Origin: Mycobacterium palustre
GTDB taxonomy: Bacteria; Actinomycetota; Actinomycetes; Mycobacteriales; Mycobacteriaceae
DNA length: 64,000 nt
Direction: 5' to 3'
Assembly: GCF_002101785.1 (NCBI RefSeq)
Contig: NZ_LQPJ01000124.1
Span: 1 to 64,000 of the forward strand
The notes under the pieces were generated by a model. The model had not been told where the DNA came from, did not search any database, and was given only the letters and a program-made list of their open reading frames with translations. Positions 17,137 to 25,309 of this stretch are shown in pieces. A program made the position numbers and the translations under genes. The first letter of the stretch is position 1, and each line of letters opens with the position of its first letter.

Positions 17137-19116
17137 TTAAAGCGTTGCCAGGACGTCGAGCCCGGCCTGAGCGATCGCGACATCGTTTTCCGCCGACTCA
17201 CCTCCGGCGGCGATTCCACCGACGATGGCGCCGTCGATGACGATCGGCAACCCGCCAGGCAACGCGACGAATGTTTGCGACGCCGTGGCGAGCTGGGCTG
17301 AGATTTCGGCCGGCACATCGCCGGTGGGTAGGCCGCTGAACGCGGCAGTGCGTGCTTTTTTCGGCACGACTTCCACGGCCAGCGGGGTGGCGCCGTCCAT
17401 CAGGACCCAGGCTCGCAACAGACCCGTAGCGTCCACGATTGCCACACCCGACGGCGCCTCGAGTTCGCGCGCCGCGTTGACCGCCGCCTTGAGCATCGCC
17501 AGCACCGATCCTTCGGGCAGCAGAGAATTGCTGTTGAACTTCGACACGGGACGGCTCCTTACTCCTTCGAGTTGAATGAGGTCTGTTCGCCCAGCGACAA
17601 TGCCGTCGGCGACGATGTCTTGGTGGTCTCGTCGAGCTCGGACGGCGACGACGCTGCCCGTTTCGATGCGGATGCGCTCCGCGACAGCCAACCGATCCAT
17701 CACCTCGGAGCGGGTGTCGCCGCCGTGCAACGCGATCACGGTGGCGCCGGACTGCATGTATTCGCGTGCCAGATCTAGATAGTCTTCGCCGTGCGGCCCC
17801 CAGGCATCCCCGGAGTTGACGTCGATCGTCGCGATGCCCGAAGCCGCGTCGTGTCCGGACGGCGGCGGCAACCTGCGGTCGTCGAGCTTGATCGCCTCAG
17901 TATGCAGCGGGAGATTCAAAACCCAGTCTGTCAAGTTGGAATCGGGTACATCGTCGACAGGAACGTCCGCGAAGTCCGCAATTGCGTTGGCCGCCAACGC
18001 CGGCTCTGTCTTAGCCAGGCTGTCCAGCGACACCACGCCGGCGCGACTGAGATAGGCCACTGCCACGCGCGATGGCGAAAGGTGCAGCCGCTGGGAAAAG
18101 GACTCCCACCAGAGTTGGCTGCGTGCCGCTCGCTCCTGTAGGCGCGCGACACTGGGCCGCCGGCTGCGACTGAACCCGGCCAGGGCATCAGAGACGGGCT
18201 GGCCCTCAACGGTGTCCAGGTAGTCGACAAGGGCGATGGCACTTTCGAGGGCAACCTTGGTGCCCGAGCCCAGCGACGGGTGCACGGTCGCCACCGCGTC
18301 ACCCAACAGCACGACATTGCGGTAGGACCAACGGTCACATGCCAACGTGGTGAAGTGCGTCCAACGTGAGCGGTTGCCGAAGAAGTGGCCGCCCTTGAGC
18401 AACGCACCGAAGGCCTCGGACAGATAGTTCAAAGCCTCCTCATCGGAGGAGGATTCCGATTCCCACGTGCGGTTGACGAACCCGGCGCGCTCCAGCGTGT
18501 CAACGCTGGCTTCGATGACGAACGTCGAAAGACCGGGAGCATAGGGGTAGGCATGCGCCACAAAAGTTCCAGCCGACGTCTGCACCGGATGAAAGACAGT
18601 GCCGTCCAGCTCGATGTCAGCGGCGCACCAGATGAAGGCGCCGCGGCCGTTGGACTGGTGGACGCCCAGCTGCGGCGCGAATCGTGCGCGGGTTGAGCTC
18701 GATAGCCCGTCGGCTCCGACGACGATGTCGGCTTCTTCCGTCAAATCGTCGACATGGACGCTCTTGCCGATGTTGACGTCGGCGCCGGCCTCTGCGGCAC
18801 TTTCGAGCAGTATCCGGAGCAGTTCCGAACGCCTGATGGCACCGCTATGGAATTGCCCGAATTGCGTTGTGCCCTGGGGAAGGCGGAAGCTGGCGGAAGA
18901 GAAGGGGAAGGTAGCCGCCATCAAGCGATCAAAGACCACCGGATCGGCTACTTGCACGGCGTGCAACAGAGCCCTGGTCAGACCGACGCCAAATCCGAAA
19001 GTATCATCGGGCGGCAGCGTTTCGAAAATCTCGATCGTCCAGTCGGGGTGACGCGAGGCTGCTAATCTGGCGGTTAATGCGCCAGCGGGCCCACCGCCGA
19101 TGATCTTTACGAGCAT
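17137..19116 (-). CDS. FAD monooxygenase fused to a degenerate OYE segment and a GlcG/HbpS domain
   Basis: A 659-residue three-part protein. Residues 1-385 are an aromatic-type FAD monooxygenase (GGGPAG at 7-12, VVGADGLSS, LLGDAVATVHPSLGSG) close in style to salicylyl-CoA 5-hydroxylase, which is naturally fused to an Old Yellow Enzyme barrel. Residues 436-525 look like the last part of such a barrel (GATVIALHGGDTRSE, then AERIRIETG and GRTDLIQL), but most of the barrel is absent. Residues 526-659 are a complete GlcG/HbpS-like domain (KARTAAFSG, GGLPIVIDGAIVGGIAAGG), a fold that binds heme or small acids. The gene is last in a minus-strand cluster with FAH, beta-hydroxyacid dehydrogenase and extradiol dioxygenase genes. 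Hydroxylation of an aryl-CoA is the favoured role (inference). Confidence 0.85.
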   Translation of the reverse strand: MLVKIIGGGPAGALTARLAASRHPDWTIEIFETLPPDDTFGFGVGLTRALLHAVQVADPVVFDRLMAATFPFSSASFRLPQGTTQFGQFHSGAIRRSELLRILLESAAEAGADVNIGKSVHVDDLTEEADIVVGADGLSSSTRARFAPQLGVHQSNGRGAFIWCAADIELDGTVFHPVQTSAGTFVAHAYPYAPGLSTFVIEASVDTLERAGFVNRTWESESSSDEEALNYLSEAFGALLKGGHFFGNRSRWTHFTTLACDRWSYRNVVLLGDAVATVHPSLGSGTKVALESAIALVDYLDTVEGQPVSDALAGFSRSRRPSVARLQERAARSQLWWESFSQRLHLSPSRVAVAYLSRAGVVSLDSLAKTEPALAANAIADFADVPVDDVPDSNLTDWVLNLPLHTEAIKLDDRRLPPPSGHDAASGIATIDVNSGDAWGPHGEDYLDLAREYMQSGATVIALHGGDTRSEVMDRLAVAERIRIETGSVVAVRARRDHQDIVADGIVAGRTDLIQLEGVRSRPVSKFNSNSLLPEGSVLAMLKAAVNAARELEAPSGVAIVDATGLLRAWVLMDGATPLAVEVVPKKARTAAFSGLPTGDVPAEISAQLATASQTFVALPGGLPIVIDGAIVGGIAAGGESAENDVAIAQAGLDVLATL

Positions 19117-19186
19117 GGTGTCTCTATGCCTCCGTCAGAAGATTTGTGCAGGTGATGGGAAGAGGCTTCCGATCAAGCGAAGACGA

Positions 19187-20176
19187 TCAGTCACCGGCGC
19201 CGATCACGTTGCGCAACGTGTCGACCCCATCGATCCGAACATCAACGTGATCGCCGGCCTGCAGGAATGCGCCGTTAACTCCGCCTTCGATCGCGGTCCC
19301 CGCGGGTGTGCCGGACAGAATCATGTCGCCAGCGCTCAGCGGAACGAATTCGCTGATATAGCTGGCGATTCGGCCAAACGAATGGGCCATCTGCGCGGTG
19401 CTGCCCGACTGCCGTAACTCGTCGTTGACATGACAGGTGATCGAAAGATTGTCGACGGGCGGGTAGTTGACGACCATCCAGGGCCCGCAGCTATTCCCGG
19501 TGCGGAAGTTCTTAGTCAACGACCAGGTCAAGGGTCCATGGTCAGTTTGTGCAGCGCCGAGGGCTGTGTCGCGGATACTGAAGTCGTTCCATGCTGTATA
19601 TCCCCAGAAACGAGCGGATAGCTCGTCGTGCGCATCGCCGCCGAGCACCACGGCCACTTCAGCTTCGTAGTCCAGGTATTTGGTTCCTGGCGGAGGTACG
19701 ATCGTGTGCTTCGGTCCGACCACCGTGCCGGGAATCACGTAGAACCCCCAGGGCGGCGCATCGTGGGCAGCTGAATTCGTCACGGACTCCGGCAGATTCA
19801 GCACTCCGGACATCTTCGAGGCGTGGGCCGGAAAGTTACCGCCCATTGCAAAGATCCGAGAGCCCGGATCGGGCAACGGGGGTTCGAGCTCCAACTCATT
19901 CAGGGGTGTCAGCGGGAGATCATGAGTACTGCTGTCCCAGCACCCAAAAGCATGCTCGGCAAGCAACCGAAGCGTCTCGCGCGCCTCGGTCCACCGCTCG
20001 ATCATCGGTAGCCAGCTCTGCCGCTTGTCATCAAACAAAGCCTGAACCCCGTCGGCGATGTGGGGCTTCGCTGCGCGCAGCGTCTCGCCGGCTGCAGCGA
20101 TGTCGAGTACCTCGAGGCGCCCATCGGCCTCGAGTATCAGGCCGGTGGCACCACCGTGTGCGCGGACGAGCCTCAT
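19187..20176 (-). CDS. fumarylacetoacetate hydrolase family protein
   Basis: A 329-residue protein starting at the ATG at 20176, close behind AAGG; the frame is open further upstream but runs into the neighbouring gene. The C-terminal FAH fold is clear: GGNFPAHA, then DYEAEVAVVLG with the metal-binding glutamates, GYTAWNDFSIRD, and the SGTPAGTAIEGG loop. The family hydrolyses or decarboxylates the dioxo acids made by aromatic ring cleavage, such as fumarylpyruvate or 2-hydroxy-hexadienedioates. This fits the adjacent extradiol dioxygenase and monooxygenase genes. Confidence 0.9.
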   Translation of the reverse strand: MRLVRAHGGATGLILEADGRLEVLDIAAAGETLRAAKPHIADGVQALFDDKRQSWLPMIERWTEARETLRLLAEHAFGCWDSSTHDLPLTPLNELELEPPLPDPGSRIFAMGGNFPAHASKMSGVLNLPESVTNSAAHDAPPWGFYVIPGTVVGPKHTIVPPPGTKYLDYEAEVAVVLGGDAHDELSARFWGYTAWNDFSIRDTALGAAQTDHGPLTWSLTKNFRTGNSCGPWMVVNYPPVDNLSITCHVNDELRQSGSTAQMAHSFGRIASYISEFVPLSAGDMILSGTPAGTAIEGGVNGAFLQAGDHVDVRIDGVDTLRNVIGAGD

Positions 20177-20216
20177 CCTTGCTCGCCTCGATCGTCGGCG
20201 AACCGTCGGGAGGCGG

Positions 20217-21098
20217 TCATTGTTCGCCGTCACACAGAGCGCGGAACAGCGCCGCCGGTTCAGCGTTGCCGCGGCCTGCATCGCTGAGCCGGTGATAGCG
20301 ATCTGCGACGATCTGCGACAAATCAGTGGGAGCACCGATTTCTCGGGCGAACGCAATGACCTCGTCGACATCCTTCAATGTCATGTCGACGGTGACAAGT
20401 GTTGCGTCGAAGTTACCGGCGGCGATCATCGGGGCGCGGATCTGAAACTGCCCCGAGGTGGCGCCGGGGCTCGCTGAGATGAGTTCGGCGACCTGGCTGA
20501 GATCGAGACCGGCACGTTGGGCGTACACCATCGCCTCGACGGCGGCCGTGACATGGATGGTCGCCAAGAACTGGGCGACGAACTTGATCTTCGAACCGTT
20601 GAATTCGGTCCCGACATAGGTGACCTTGGGGCACATGGCCTGCAGTACCGCTTCGTAACTGAGGTACGCGTCGCGGTCGCCGCTGGCATAGATCATCGCG
20701 ATCTTCATAGCCACCATCGGTGGCGTACCGCTCACTGGCGCATCGATAAATTGAGAACGCCTGTCGATCAACAGCTTTCGCGCGCCTTGCTTGACATCCA
20801 AGGGCAGGGTGCTGCACTCGATGACGGTTGGCACTGCACTGGCTCGAAGAATTCCGTCTGGGCCGTCGATGACGTCCTGAAACGCCGCTGCGGACGGCAT
20901 ACAGGTCACGATGACGTCGGCGGCCTCGGCCACGTCGCGGGGCGAGCCGTCTCCCGCAACAGCGCCGCCGGCGGCAATCAATTCCTCAGATCGGCCGCGC
21001 TTGGTCGAGACGACATGAAACCCGTTGTCAAGCAACCCCTTTGCCAAGGGCAAACCCAGCCGGCCCACGCCGATGAAACCCACTGTGAGCGCACTCAT
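20217..21098 (-). CDS. beta-hydroxyacid dehydrogenase (3-hydroxyisobutyrate dehydrogenase family)
   Basis: A 293-residue NAD(P)-dependent dehydrogenase. The N-terminal Rossmann motif GFIGVGRLGLPLAKGLL is at residues 7-23, the substrate-site DAPVSGTPPMVA segment at about 118, and the catalytic lysine within FNGSKIKFVAQFL. After VSTKRGR the basic residues suggest NADP preference. It lies 40 bases before the FAH gene on the same strand. It may oxidise or reduce a hydroxy acid produced after ring cleavage, or act on an aldehyde; the substrate is unknown. Confidence 0.88.
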   Translation of the reverse strand: MSALTVGFIGVGRLGLPLAKGLLDNGFHVVSTKRGRSEELIAAGGAVAGDGSPRDVAEAADVIVTCMPSAAAFQDVIDGPDGILRASAVPTVIECSTLPLDVKQGARKLLIDRRSQFIDAPVSGTPPMVAMKIAMIYASGDRDAYLSYEAVLQAMCPKVTYVGTEFNGSKIKFVAQFLATIHVTAAVEAMVYAQRAGLDLSQVAELISASPGATSGQFQIRAPMIAAGNFDATLVTVDMTLKDVDEVIAFAREIGAPTDLSQIVADRYHRLSDAGRGNAEPAALFRALCDGEQ

Positions 21099-21146
21099 GT
21101 AAAACTCCTCTGATCAAGACCACGACGAAGACCCGCCGCGCCGGTA

Positions 21147-22115
21147 TCAGCTGTCGGTGACTGCAAAGGTCTCGTTGAGATCCGCTCCCAGCAACGCATC
21201 GGGTGGGGGCGGACCCATCAACTCGGCCGGGGGTGCGCCGGTGTTCCATTCATCGACGGCGTGTGAATCGGCGACCGTCCACGTGCGCGGCACGTAGGTC
21301 GGGTCGTGGAGGATGATCTCCTCTTCCACCGAGTATTCGAACCAGTAGCCCTCGGCGTCGCGGAAGTAAAGAGCGATGTTGTGTCCCGGACCGTGCCGCA
21401 ACGGGCCCCATTCGATGCGTACATCGTTGGCTTGCAGAGCTTCGGCGGTGGCGTAGAAGGAATCGACATTCTTCATGCTGAACTGCAAATGGTGCAGCGC
21501 AGTGGCCGGCGTCCTCACCAACACCACATCGTGATAAAGGTAGCGGCCAGGGGAACGCATGAAGCCCATCACCTGTACTCCGCCAGGACCCATGATGCGG
21601 CTGGAGTACAGCTGACCGAGCGTGTCGAGCATGAAGGCTTCCTCGGCCTCGAAATCCGCGGCTCCAAGTCCGAGATGATCGGCGACAACGGGTTCGGGCC
21701 CGCCGGTCTCAGGTGCCTCGATGAGATGGGCAACCGGAATCGCAGTGCTCACGCCTGTCGTCAACTCGAGACAGTGACCGGCCGGCGTCAAAACCCTGAC
21801 CGCGGGCGCTCCCTCCCACCCGGCCGATTCAAGTTTGGATACCTTGGCGCCCGTCGCTTCCAAGCGGCTGACCGCTGCGTCCAGTGTCTTGGCATCGTGC
21901 ACCAGATAACTCACGTGGTGCAGACCGTGATCGTCGCCGGGTGTGTAGACCAGGGAGTATCGATCGACACCGTGCGCACTGAGATAGTGAGTACCGTCAG
22001 GATCGGCGTGGACGAGCGAGAATCCCATCCTTTCAGCCGCGAATGCCGCGGCCGTCTCCGGGTTTTTAGCGTTCAGTGCGATGTAGTTGACACGCTCGAT
22101 GCCGATCGGTGACAA
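21147..22115 (-). CDS. two-module extradiol ring-cleavage dioxygenase (VOC superfamily)
   Basis: A 322-residue protein beginning at a TTG (22113-22115) that lies six bases after a perfect AGGAGG; the longer frame to 22217 has no such site. The two VOC modules span about 5-125 and 144-270. The Fe(II) ligand set of type I extradiol dioxygenases can be placed at H147 (ADHLGLG), H209 (LHHLQFS) and E260 (GYWFEY), spaced as in BphC. It should cleave a catechol next to the diol. It is first in the minus-strand arm, opposite the HsaA-like oxygenase gene, so hydroxylation then meta cleavage is a coherent pair. Confidence 0.85.
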   Translation of the reverse strand: MSPIGIERVNYIALNAKNPETAAAFAAERMGFSLVHADPDGTHYLSAHGVDRYSLVYTPGDDHGLHHVSYLVHDAKTLDAAVSRLEATGAKVSKLESAGWEGAPAVRVLTPAGHCLELTTGVSTAIPVAHLIEAPETGGPEPVVADHLGLGAADFEAEEAFMLDTLGQLYSSRIMGPGGVQVMGFMRSPGRYLYHDVVLVRTPATALHHLQFSMKNVDSFYATAEALQANDVRIEWGPLRHGPGHNIALYFRDAEGYWFEYSVEEEIILHDPTYVPRTWTVADSHAVDEWNTGAPPAELMGPPPPDALLGADLNETFAVTDS

Positions 22116-22210
22116 CGCTGCCTCCTGATGTCGGGTTGGTTTCGCGACGCGGCTACTTGTGCGGTGTTGCCACCAGCCGGCAGGTGTCAGCTTACGGTGA
22201 CGCCGACTAT

Positions 22211-22253
22211 TTGACAATAGCGTTGGGTGCCCCTAACGTGACTGGCATTACAG
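22211..22253 (+). promoter_or_regulatory. promoter with downstream operator-like repeat for the HsaA-like operon
   Basis: TTGACA (22211-22216), 17 bases, TAACGT (22234-22239). The -10 runs into GTGAC-TGGC-ATTACAG (22238-22253), closely matching the element at 31416-31459 upstream of the mce operon. The shared context TATTTGACAA....GCGTTGG makes common control likely. Confidence 0.6.
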
Positions 22254-22292
22254 CGATTCTCGCGCACAAGAACATCGCCTGGGAGGAAATCT

Positions 22293-23489
22293 GTGTCCGC
22301 AATGACCACCACTGACGAGGCCCTGGAACCGGATACAGAGGAGCAGCTGATCGCCAAGGCCGCGGAGTTGTCCACGCTGCTGAGCGAGCACGCCGACGAA
22401 GCGTCGCAACTGACCCGGCCGGCTGATACCGTCATCGAGGCGCTTCGTGACGCCGGCATGTTCAAGCTGACGACGCCTCGATCACGCGGCGGCTACCAGG
22501 TGTCGCTACCGACCTTCATCAGGATCGGCGAAGAGTTGGCGCGCGGGTGTGCATCAACGTCGTGGGTCACCAGCATCTACAACGGCGGCATCTATATGAG
22601 CTGCACCTTCCCGGACCGGGCGCTCGACGAGGTGTTCGCCGATGGTGCGCCGTTGATGTGTTCGAACTTCACACCCTCAGGGCAGGCCATTCCCACCGAT
22701 GGCGGCTATCGCATCACGGCCTCGTGGCGGTTCTGCAGCGGCCAGCATCACGCTGACTGGGGCTTGATGGCCTCGATGATCGTGCGCGACGGTCAAGATC
22801 CCGAGCCCGCCACGTTCATCATCCGACGTTCCGACATGGCGGCCGCTGACGACTGGCACGTCAGTGGTCTGCGCGGATCGGGATCCAACACGCTCTCGGT
22901 TGAGGATTTGTTCGTTCCTGAGCACATGGTGCAGCCCATCGCGGTTGCAGCCATGGCGGAGACCCGTTCTGAATCGCTGGCCTCCGATAGCTACTTCAAG
23001 GTGCCTCATATCCCGTTCTTTACTGCCGGAGCCACCGGTGCCCCACTCGGAATGGCGAGGGCGGCAATGGATTTGTTCGCATCGCGAATTCACAAGCGTG
23101 GTATCACGTACACGACTTACGCCAAGCAGTCCGACGCGGTGGTCACGCATCTGCAGATGGATGAAGCGATCATGAAGATCGACGAGGCGCGCTTCCATGC
23201 CGAGCGGGCCGTCGAGACCGCCTTGAAGGTCTCTGAGAACCTCGCCGATGTGGCGAGCCGGGTGCGAATCCGGTCCGATGCAGCCTGGTGCTTTCGCCGC
23301 AGCCGTGAGGCGATCGAGGTCATCCGCCAAGCCGCCGGCGCAAGCGCTCTGACCCTGTCGAATCCGATGGGCCGCATCGTGGATGACATCGAAGCGCTCA
23401 CGGTCCACTCGTTCCTCGTCTTCAGCACAAATGCCGAACTGCACGGCCGGGTCCGCTGCGGACTGGCTCCGGACGTGCCGTTCTTCTGA
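22293..23489 (+). CDS. HsaA-like flavin-dependent hydroxylase (acyl-CoA dehydrogenase fold)
   Basis: A 398-residue protein with the acyl-CoA dehydrogenase fold of group D FMNH2-dependent monooxygenases. It parallels HsaA: GMFKLTTPRSRGGYQ near residue 52, GCASTSWVTSIY near 88, a SGxxHADW motif (CSGQHHADWG), then VSGLRGSGSNTLSVEDLFVPE, and a C-terminal AAGASALT segment. The catalytic glutamate of true acyl-CoA dehydrogenases is not apparent. It would hydroxylate a phenol to a catechol using reduced flavin from a separate reductase, for which the gene at 3657-4151 is a candidate. The GTG at 22293 follows GGGAGGAAATCT; an ATG lies nine bases in. Confidence 0.85.
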   Translation: MSAMTTTDEALEPDTEEQLIAKAAELSTLLSEHADEASQLTRPADTVIEALRDAGMFKLTTPRSRGGYQVSLPTFIRIGEELARGCASTSWVTSIYNGGIYMSCTFPDRALDEVFADGAPLMCSNFTPSGQAIPTDGGYRITASWRFCSGQHHADWGLMASMIVRDGQDPEPATFIIRRSDMAAADDWHVSGLRGSGSNTLSVEDLFVPEHMVQPIAVAAMAETRSESLASDSYFKVPHIPFFTAGATGAPLGMARAAMDLFASRIHKRGITYTTYAKQSDAVVTHLQMDEAIMKIDEARFHAERAVETALKVSENLADVASRVRIRSDAAWCFRRSREAIEVIRQAAGASALTLSNPMGRIVDDIEALTVHSFLVFSTNAELHGRVRCGLAPDVPFF

Positions 23490-23538
23490 TCTGTCGGGCT
23501 CACCGATCACCGCCGTCGCACCGAGGAGCGAATTCCGC

Positions 23539-23994
23539 GTGTCTATGTCAGACCGGGCCCCTGATAGCTCGTCTCTGTTGACACGGAGCTCATTCCGAGT
23601 GGTGATGGCCGACACCGACGCGGCGCAGGTTATCTACTTCGGAGCCCCGCTGCTATGGGCCGAGCGGCTGGTTTCCACCTGGCTCGCCGACGTGGGCTGC
23701 GGAACCTTTGACGCGCTGGCCAACGGGTATGGTCTGCCCGCCGTGCGGTGCGAAATGGAATACGCGTCAGCGCTGCGGCTCGATGATCGAGTGCAGGCCA
23801 CATTGTCGGTCGACACGCTCTCCGAGCGATCGGTCACCTTTCGTTCCGAATTCACCAAGGTCGGCGAAACGAGCCCGGCGGTGATCGTGCGTGTGAAGCA
23901 GGTTCAGGCCGCTGTGGATGGGTCCGGTCTCCGATCGGTCCGCCTGCTTCCCAAATTAGCTGAAGCACTGAGCAACACGGCAACACGGACGTAA
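23539..23994 (+). CDS. 4-hydroxybenzoyl-CoA thioesterase-like hotdog protein
   Basis: A 151-residue hotdog-fold thioesterase. The signature FRVVMADTDAAQVIYFGAPLLWAE near residue 20 carries the catalytic aspartate in the DTD motif typical of 4HBT enzymes. The GTG at 23539 is preferred because GAGGAG lies ten bases upstream; the ATG at 23545 is the alternative. It hydrolyses an acyl- or aroyl-CoA to the free acid. Together with the ligase at 25306 and the monooxygenase at 17137 it would match a scheme in which an aryl-CoA is hydroxylated and then released (inference). Confidence 0.85.
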   Translation: MSMSDRAPDSSSLLTRSSFRVVMADTDAAQVIYFGAPLLWAERLVSTWLADVGCGTFDALANGYGLPAVRCEMEYASALRLDDRVQATLSVDTLSERSVTFRSEFTKVGETSPAVIVRVKQVQAAVDGSGLRSVRLLPKLAEALSNTATRT

Positions 23995-24016
23995 TAGCAG
24001 CACTAGGTAGGGACAG

Positions 24017-25309
24017 ATGACTCAAACCACCACCGGGCATGCGCCGGCACCAGCCGGCTATCAACCCTCGGGCAGGGGCCGCGCGGCGCTCGCGATCGAC
24101 TTTTGGCCCGCACGCCTCCCCGATGGCGTATCCGCGCGTTCGGAAACCCTGATTACCTTCGACGGCGAAGTCACCCGCGGAACGCTGTATCAACCGAATG
24201 CACGCGCACACACCGTGTTCTGCCTGATGCATCCACGTCAAGACCTTCGTCAACACCCGCTGATCCCCGAGTTACTGAGATCGGGGAGTGCGGTATGGGC
24301 ACAGGTGGGGCGTGATGTCGGCAACGATCTGCGGCTTGTGCACGAAAACGCGTTACTCGACGTGGCCGCTGCGATGGAGTGGCTGCGGCGGGAAGGCTTT
24401 GAACACATCTTCCTGATCGGCCACTCGGGAGGCGGCGGCCTCTATTCGTACTACGCTGAACAAGCAGAAGCGCAACCGGATTCGCGAATCTCACGTACCC
24501 CGGGCGGCGCGCCAACGAAGCTCGGGGATGCGCCGATGCCTGCACCCGACGGCCTGGTGCTCATCGCTCCGCATCCAGGCCAAGGCAAACTCTTGCAAGC
24601 GGCCATCGACCCATCGGTTACCGACGAAGCCGATCCTTTCTCGGTCGATCCGGCCCTGGATCCCTTCGATCCTGCCAATGGCTTTGGAACCGCTGAAGAG
24701 GGCGGCTCACAGTATTCGGAGGCTTTTGTTATCGCCTACCGGGACGCGCAGGCACAGCGGGTGGCCCGCATCGACGCGCGAGCGCGTGAACTGATTGCCG
24801 AGCAGCTATCGGCCCGCAAGAAGATCAAGGCCGGTACCGCTACTCGCGCGGATAAGCGCCGCAGCATCCTCACCCCGGTCATCACCACCTACCGCACCGA
24901 CGCAGACCTCCGCTGTACGGACCTGCGGCTGGACAAATCCGAGCGGCCCTACGGTTCGGTGATCAGCGCCAAGCCGTCAGTGTCGAATTACGGTGTCAAC
25001 GGGTTCGGTCGGCTGACCACACCCGAGGCCTGGCTGTCGACATGGTCTGGTCTGTCGGCCAACGCATCGGTGGCCCGCTCCCTGGCGGGTGTATCCGTGC
25101 CAGTACTCATCATCGAGTTCACCGGTGACTGCTCGGTGTTCCCCAGCGACATCAGCGAGGCGATGGCGAGTGCTGCGTCTGATGACGTGACGCATCATCC
25201 GATTCGCGCCGACCACTTCGGTCGACCGCTCGCCGATGGTGAGCCTGACGGTATGCCGTTGGCGGGACACAAGATAACCACTTGGGCCAGCGAACGGGCT
25301 TCGCGATGA
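24017..25309 (+). CDS. alpha/beta hydrolase
   Basis: A 430-residue alpha/beta hydrolase, larger than most. The nucleophile elbow is GHSGG with S137, the acid is probably the aspartate in EFTGDCSVFPSD, and the histidine lies in RADHFGRPL near the C-terminus. A long insert (about residues 160-330) between nucleophile and acid would form a lid. No signal peptide is present. Within the aromatic-type operon it could hydrolyse a ring-cleavage product or an ester substrate; this is inference. The stop overlaps the next start (ATGA). Confidence 0.85.
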   Translation: MTQTTTGHAPAPAGYQPSGRGRAALAIDFWPARLPDGVSARSETLITFDGEVTRGTLYQPNARAHTVFCLMHPRQDLRQHPLIPELLRSGSAVWAQVGRDVGNDLRLVHENALLDVAAAMEWLRREGFEHIFLIGHSGGGGLYSYYAEQAEAQPDSRISRTPGGAPTKLGDAPMPAPDGLVLIAPHPGQGKLLQAAIDPSVTDEADPFSVDPALDPFDPANGFGTAEEGGSQYSEAFVIAYRDAQAQRVARIDARARELIAEQLSARKKIKAGTATRADKRRSILTPVITTYRTDADLRCTDLRLDKSERPYGSVISAKPSVSNYGVNGFGRLTTPEAWLSTWSGLSANASVARSLAGVSVPVLIIEFTGDCSVFPSDISEAMASAASDDVTHHPIRADHFGRPLADGEPDGMPLAGHKITTWASERASR

